Assembly (NCBI GenBank): GCA_021204545.1
Contig: JAJPZF010000164.1
Location: 1 to 6,101, forward strand
Source: Prevotellaceae bacterium
GTDB lineage: Bacteria > Bacteroidota > Bacteroidia > Bacteroidales > Bacteroidaceae
Length of the DNA stretch: 6,101 nt
Reading direction: 5' to 3'
Shown here: positions 4,897 to 6,101 of the stretch, in pieces
Position numbering within the stretch: the first letter of the stretch is position 1
How the letters are laid out: each line of letters opens with the position of its first letter
Made by a program: the position numbers and the translations under genes
The notes under the pieces: model-generated
Databases searched by the model: none
Told to the model about the DNA's origin: nothing
What the model saw: only the letters and a program-made list of their open reading frames with translations

Positions 4897-6101
4897 CGGG
4901 AAGAAGGCTCACACACAGGCGGTCCGTCACGCTCAGACGCACGAGGCGAAGAGAAAAGTCGCGCTGTCTTTTCCGCTCGTCTCGCCATATATTTTGCTGT
5001 TCGTGGTGGTGTGGGCGTGGGCAGCCTTCTGGTATGGCGACGTGTTCCGCATAGCGAGGGAGTTCTCCTTCTGGTCGAGCAACAGCACGCTGATGAGTTA
5101 CGAGGACGGACGACCGTGGGAGTTCCTTTGGCGCATAGGCTTGTTCCTCTTGCAGTTCTTCCGCTGGCCTGTGCTTGGGGCCTTGCTGCTGTCCTTCTTC
5201 GTCACCGCAAGCACCTATCTCTTCTCCTATTGTCTTCGCCTCCGCTCTTGGTGGAGGCTCTTGCAGTTCATCCCCGCAACCCTCTTCCTCGCCTCTATAG
5301 CCTTCGTCGGCTTCGACCTATACTACGAGACCGAGACGGGCAGGATAATGGGCATTCCCTTCCTTTGCTTCCTTATATTACTTGTGGCGGCGGTGATGAT
5401 ACGCTCCTTCAGCCGCAAGGGCATGCCCCCGTTGCTGACGGTGGACAAAGGGGAAAGCCGCAGGCAGAACCACGTGCAGCTTGCCCTCGCCCTTGTGCCA
5501 GTGCTTTTGGCTATGGCAATATCCCAGTGGATGCGCCCCTACGTGCGTGCCGTGACAAGGATGCAACGCTACATGATGGAGCAGAAATGGAAGGAGATGG
5601 CAGAGGCGGGGCGTGAGAACGGCAACCTGTCTTACCGCTCCTTGGCAGCGTACTATGCCATGGCACTGGTGCAGAGAGGGGAGATAGGCACACGTCTGTT
5701 CGACATAAGAATGGACTATGACACGCCCTATATGCACGGCTTCAACGGCACGAGCAACGACATAGCCAACTATTACCTGCCCGAGTGCGACTTCTACGCT
5801 GGGCTTGTGGAGACAAGCATCCACCACTCTATGGAGAACATGACGATGAACGGGCCCAACCTGCGTGCCTTGAAGCTGCTGACGAAGTGCGCCTTGCTCA
5901 CGGGAGAGTGGGAGGTGGCGGAGAAATACTTCGCAGTGCTTCACACCGTACCCTTCGAGGGCAAGTGGCTCACGAAGTACGAGCCAATGCTCAGGGACAC
6001 GGCTGCCATCAACCGCGACCCTGAGTTCCACATGGTGAGGCTCACCGAGCCTGTGCACGACATCTTCGAGAACAACCTCGTGCAGCCCGTCTTCCTTGGC
6101 T
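4880..6101 (+). CDS. Polytopic membrane protein, DUF6057-like (5' part, 407 codons, runs off window)
   Basis: A frame open from 4835 to the window end has its first ATG at 4880. No stop is reached, so the gene continues beyond 6101. The N-terminus is basic (MPQKHSGKKAHTQAVRHAQT, then KRK), consistent with a cytoplasmic start. Likely membrane segments by hydrophobicity are at residues 31-52, 84-117 (perhaps two helices), 127-148, 157-175 and 199-217. The rest (218-407) is soluble and helical; 'KLLTKCALLTGEWEVAEKYFAVL' in two overlapping parts (331-347, 341-354) has a TPR-like look. The early 'SYEDGRPWEFLWRIGLFLLQ' and the layout of several helices followed by a helical-repeat domain recall the Bacteroidetes DUF6057 family, whose function is unknown; the family name is from memory and uncertain. 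No clear TAnnTTTG promoter is visible in 4805-4879. Codon use resembles that of the M60 gene. Confidence 0.9.
   Translation, partial: MPQKHSGKKAHTQAVRHAQTHEAKRKVALSFPLVSPYILLFVVVWAWAAFWYGDVFRIAREFSFWSSNSTLMSYEDGRPWEFLWRIGLFLLQFFRWPVLGALLLSFFVTASTYLFSYCLRLRSWWRLLQFIPATLFLASIAFVGFDLYYETETGRIMGIPFLCFLILLVAAVMIRSFSRKGMPPLLTVDKGESRRQNHVQLALALVPVLLAMAISQWMRPYVRAVTRMQRYMMEQKWKEMAEAGRENGNLSYRSLAAYYAMALVQRGEIGTRLFDIRMDYDTPYMHGFNGTSNDIANYYLPECDFYAGLVETSIHHSMENMTMNGPNLRALKLLTKCALLTGEWEVAEKYFAVLHTVPFEGKWLTKYEPMLRDTAAINRDPEFHMVRLTEPVHDIFENNLVQPVFLG

Noticed and set aside
5011..5616. 201-codon + strand frame and an overlapping 226-codon - strand frame (5378-6058)
   Set aside because: Both overlap the membrane-protein gene that starts at 4880, whose product has coherent hydrophobic helices and a soluble domain. 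The alternatives have Arg/Pro/Leu- or His/Val-rich shadow composition.

Overview
The window looks like chromosomal DNA of a Bacteroidales bacterium, probably a Prevotella/Muribaculaceae-type gut or oral anaerobe. The reasons are the TAnnTTTG-type promoter boxes, AT-rich leaders without Shine-Dalgarno sequences, the style of the secreted M60 peptidase with its 'YDLSGRR...GIYIVNGKK' C-terminal tail, and a membrane protein resembling a Bacteroidetes-restricted family. Genus assignment is inference. All genes that can be supported lie on the + strand.

Layout. (1) Positions 1-57 hold the last 18 codons of a gene whose C-terminus matches PanB (ketopantoate hydroxymethyltransferase). (2) Positions 58-686 are a gene-poor, AT-richer patch. 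It contains two small ORFs (56 and 43 aa), each followed at once by a very short ORF (15 and 11 aa) that looks like the stump of a larger protein. Both small ORFs have a TTTG promoter-like box about 22 nt before the ATG, and the two boxes share an ATATTTG(C/T)GCC core. The patch reads as decayed accessory cassettes, possibly toxin-antitoxin or methylase remnants. It ends in a good Bacteroidetes promoter embedded in a dyad. (3) Positions 687-4757 encode the main gene, a 1356-aa exported M60 (enhancin/mucinase-type) zinc metallopeptidase. It has a signal peptide, about three N-terminal beta-trefoil/ricin-like modules, a helical linker, an M60 N-terminal jelly-roll-like module, the HEMGH...E active site, beta-rich C-terminal domains and a sorting-like tail. 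A strong Rho-independent terminator follows. (4) From 4880 to the window end runs the N-terminal 407 codons of a polytopic membrane protein resembling DUF6057, with no stop inside the window.

The M60 gene appears to be a monocistronic unit with its own promoter and terminator. Its likely job is attack on host mucin-type glycoproteins, with the lectin-like modules providing glycan attachment. No functional link to panB or to the membrane protein can be shown. I see no RNA genes, CRISPR arrays or intact mobile elements. The most unusual part is the remnant patch at 58-560.
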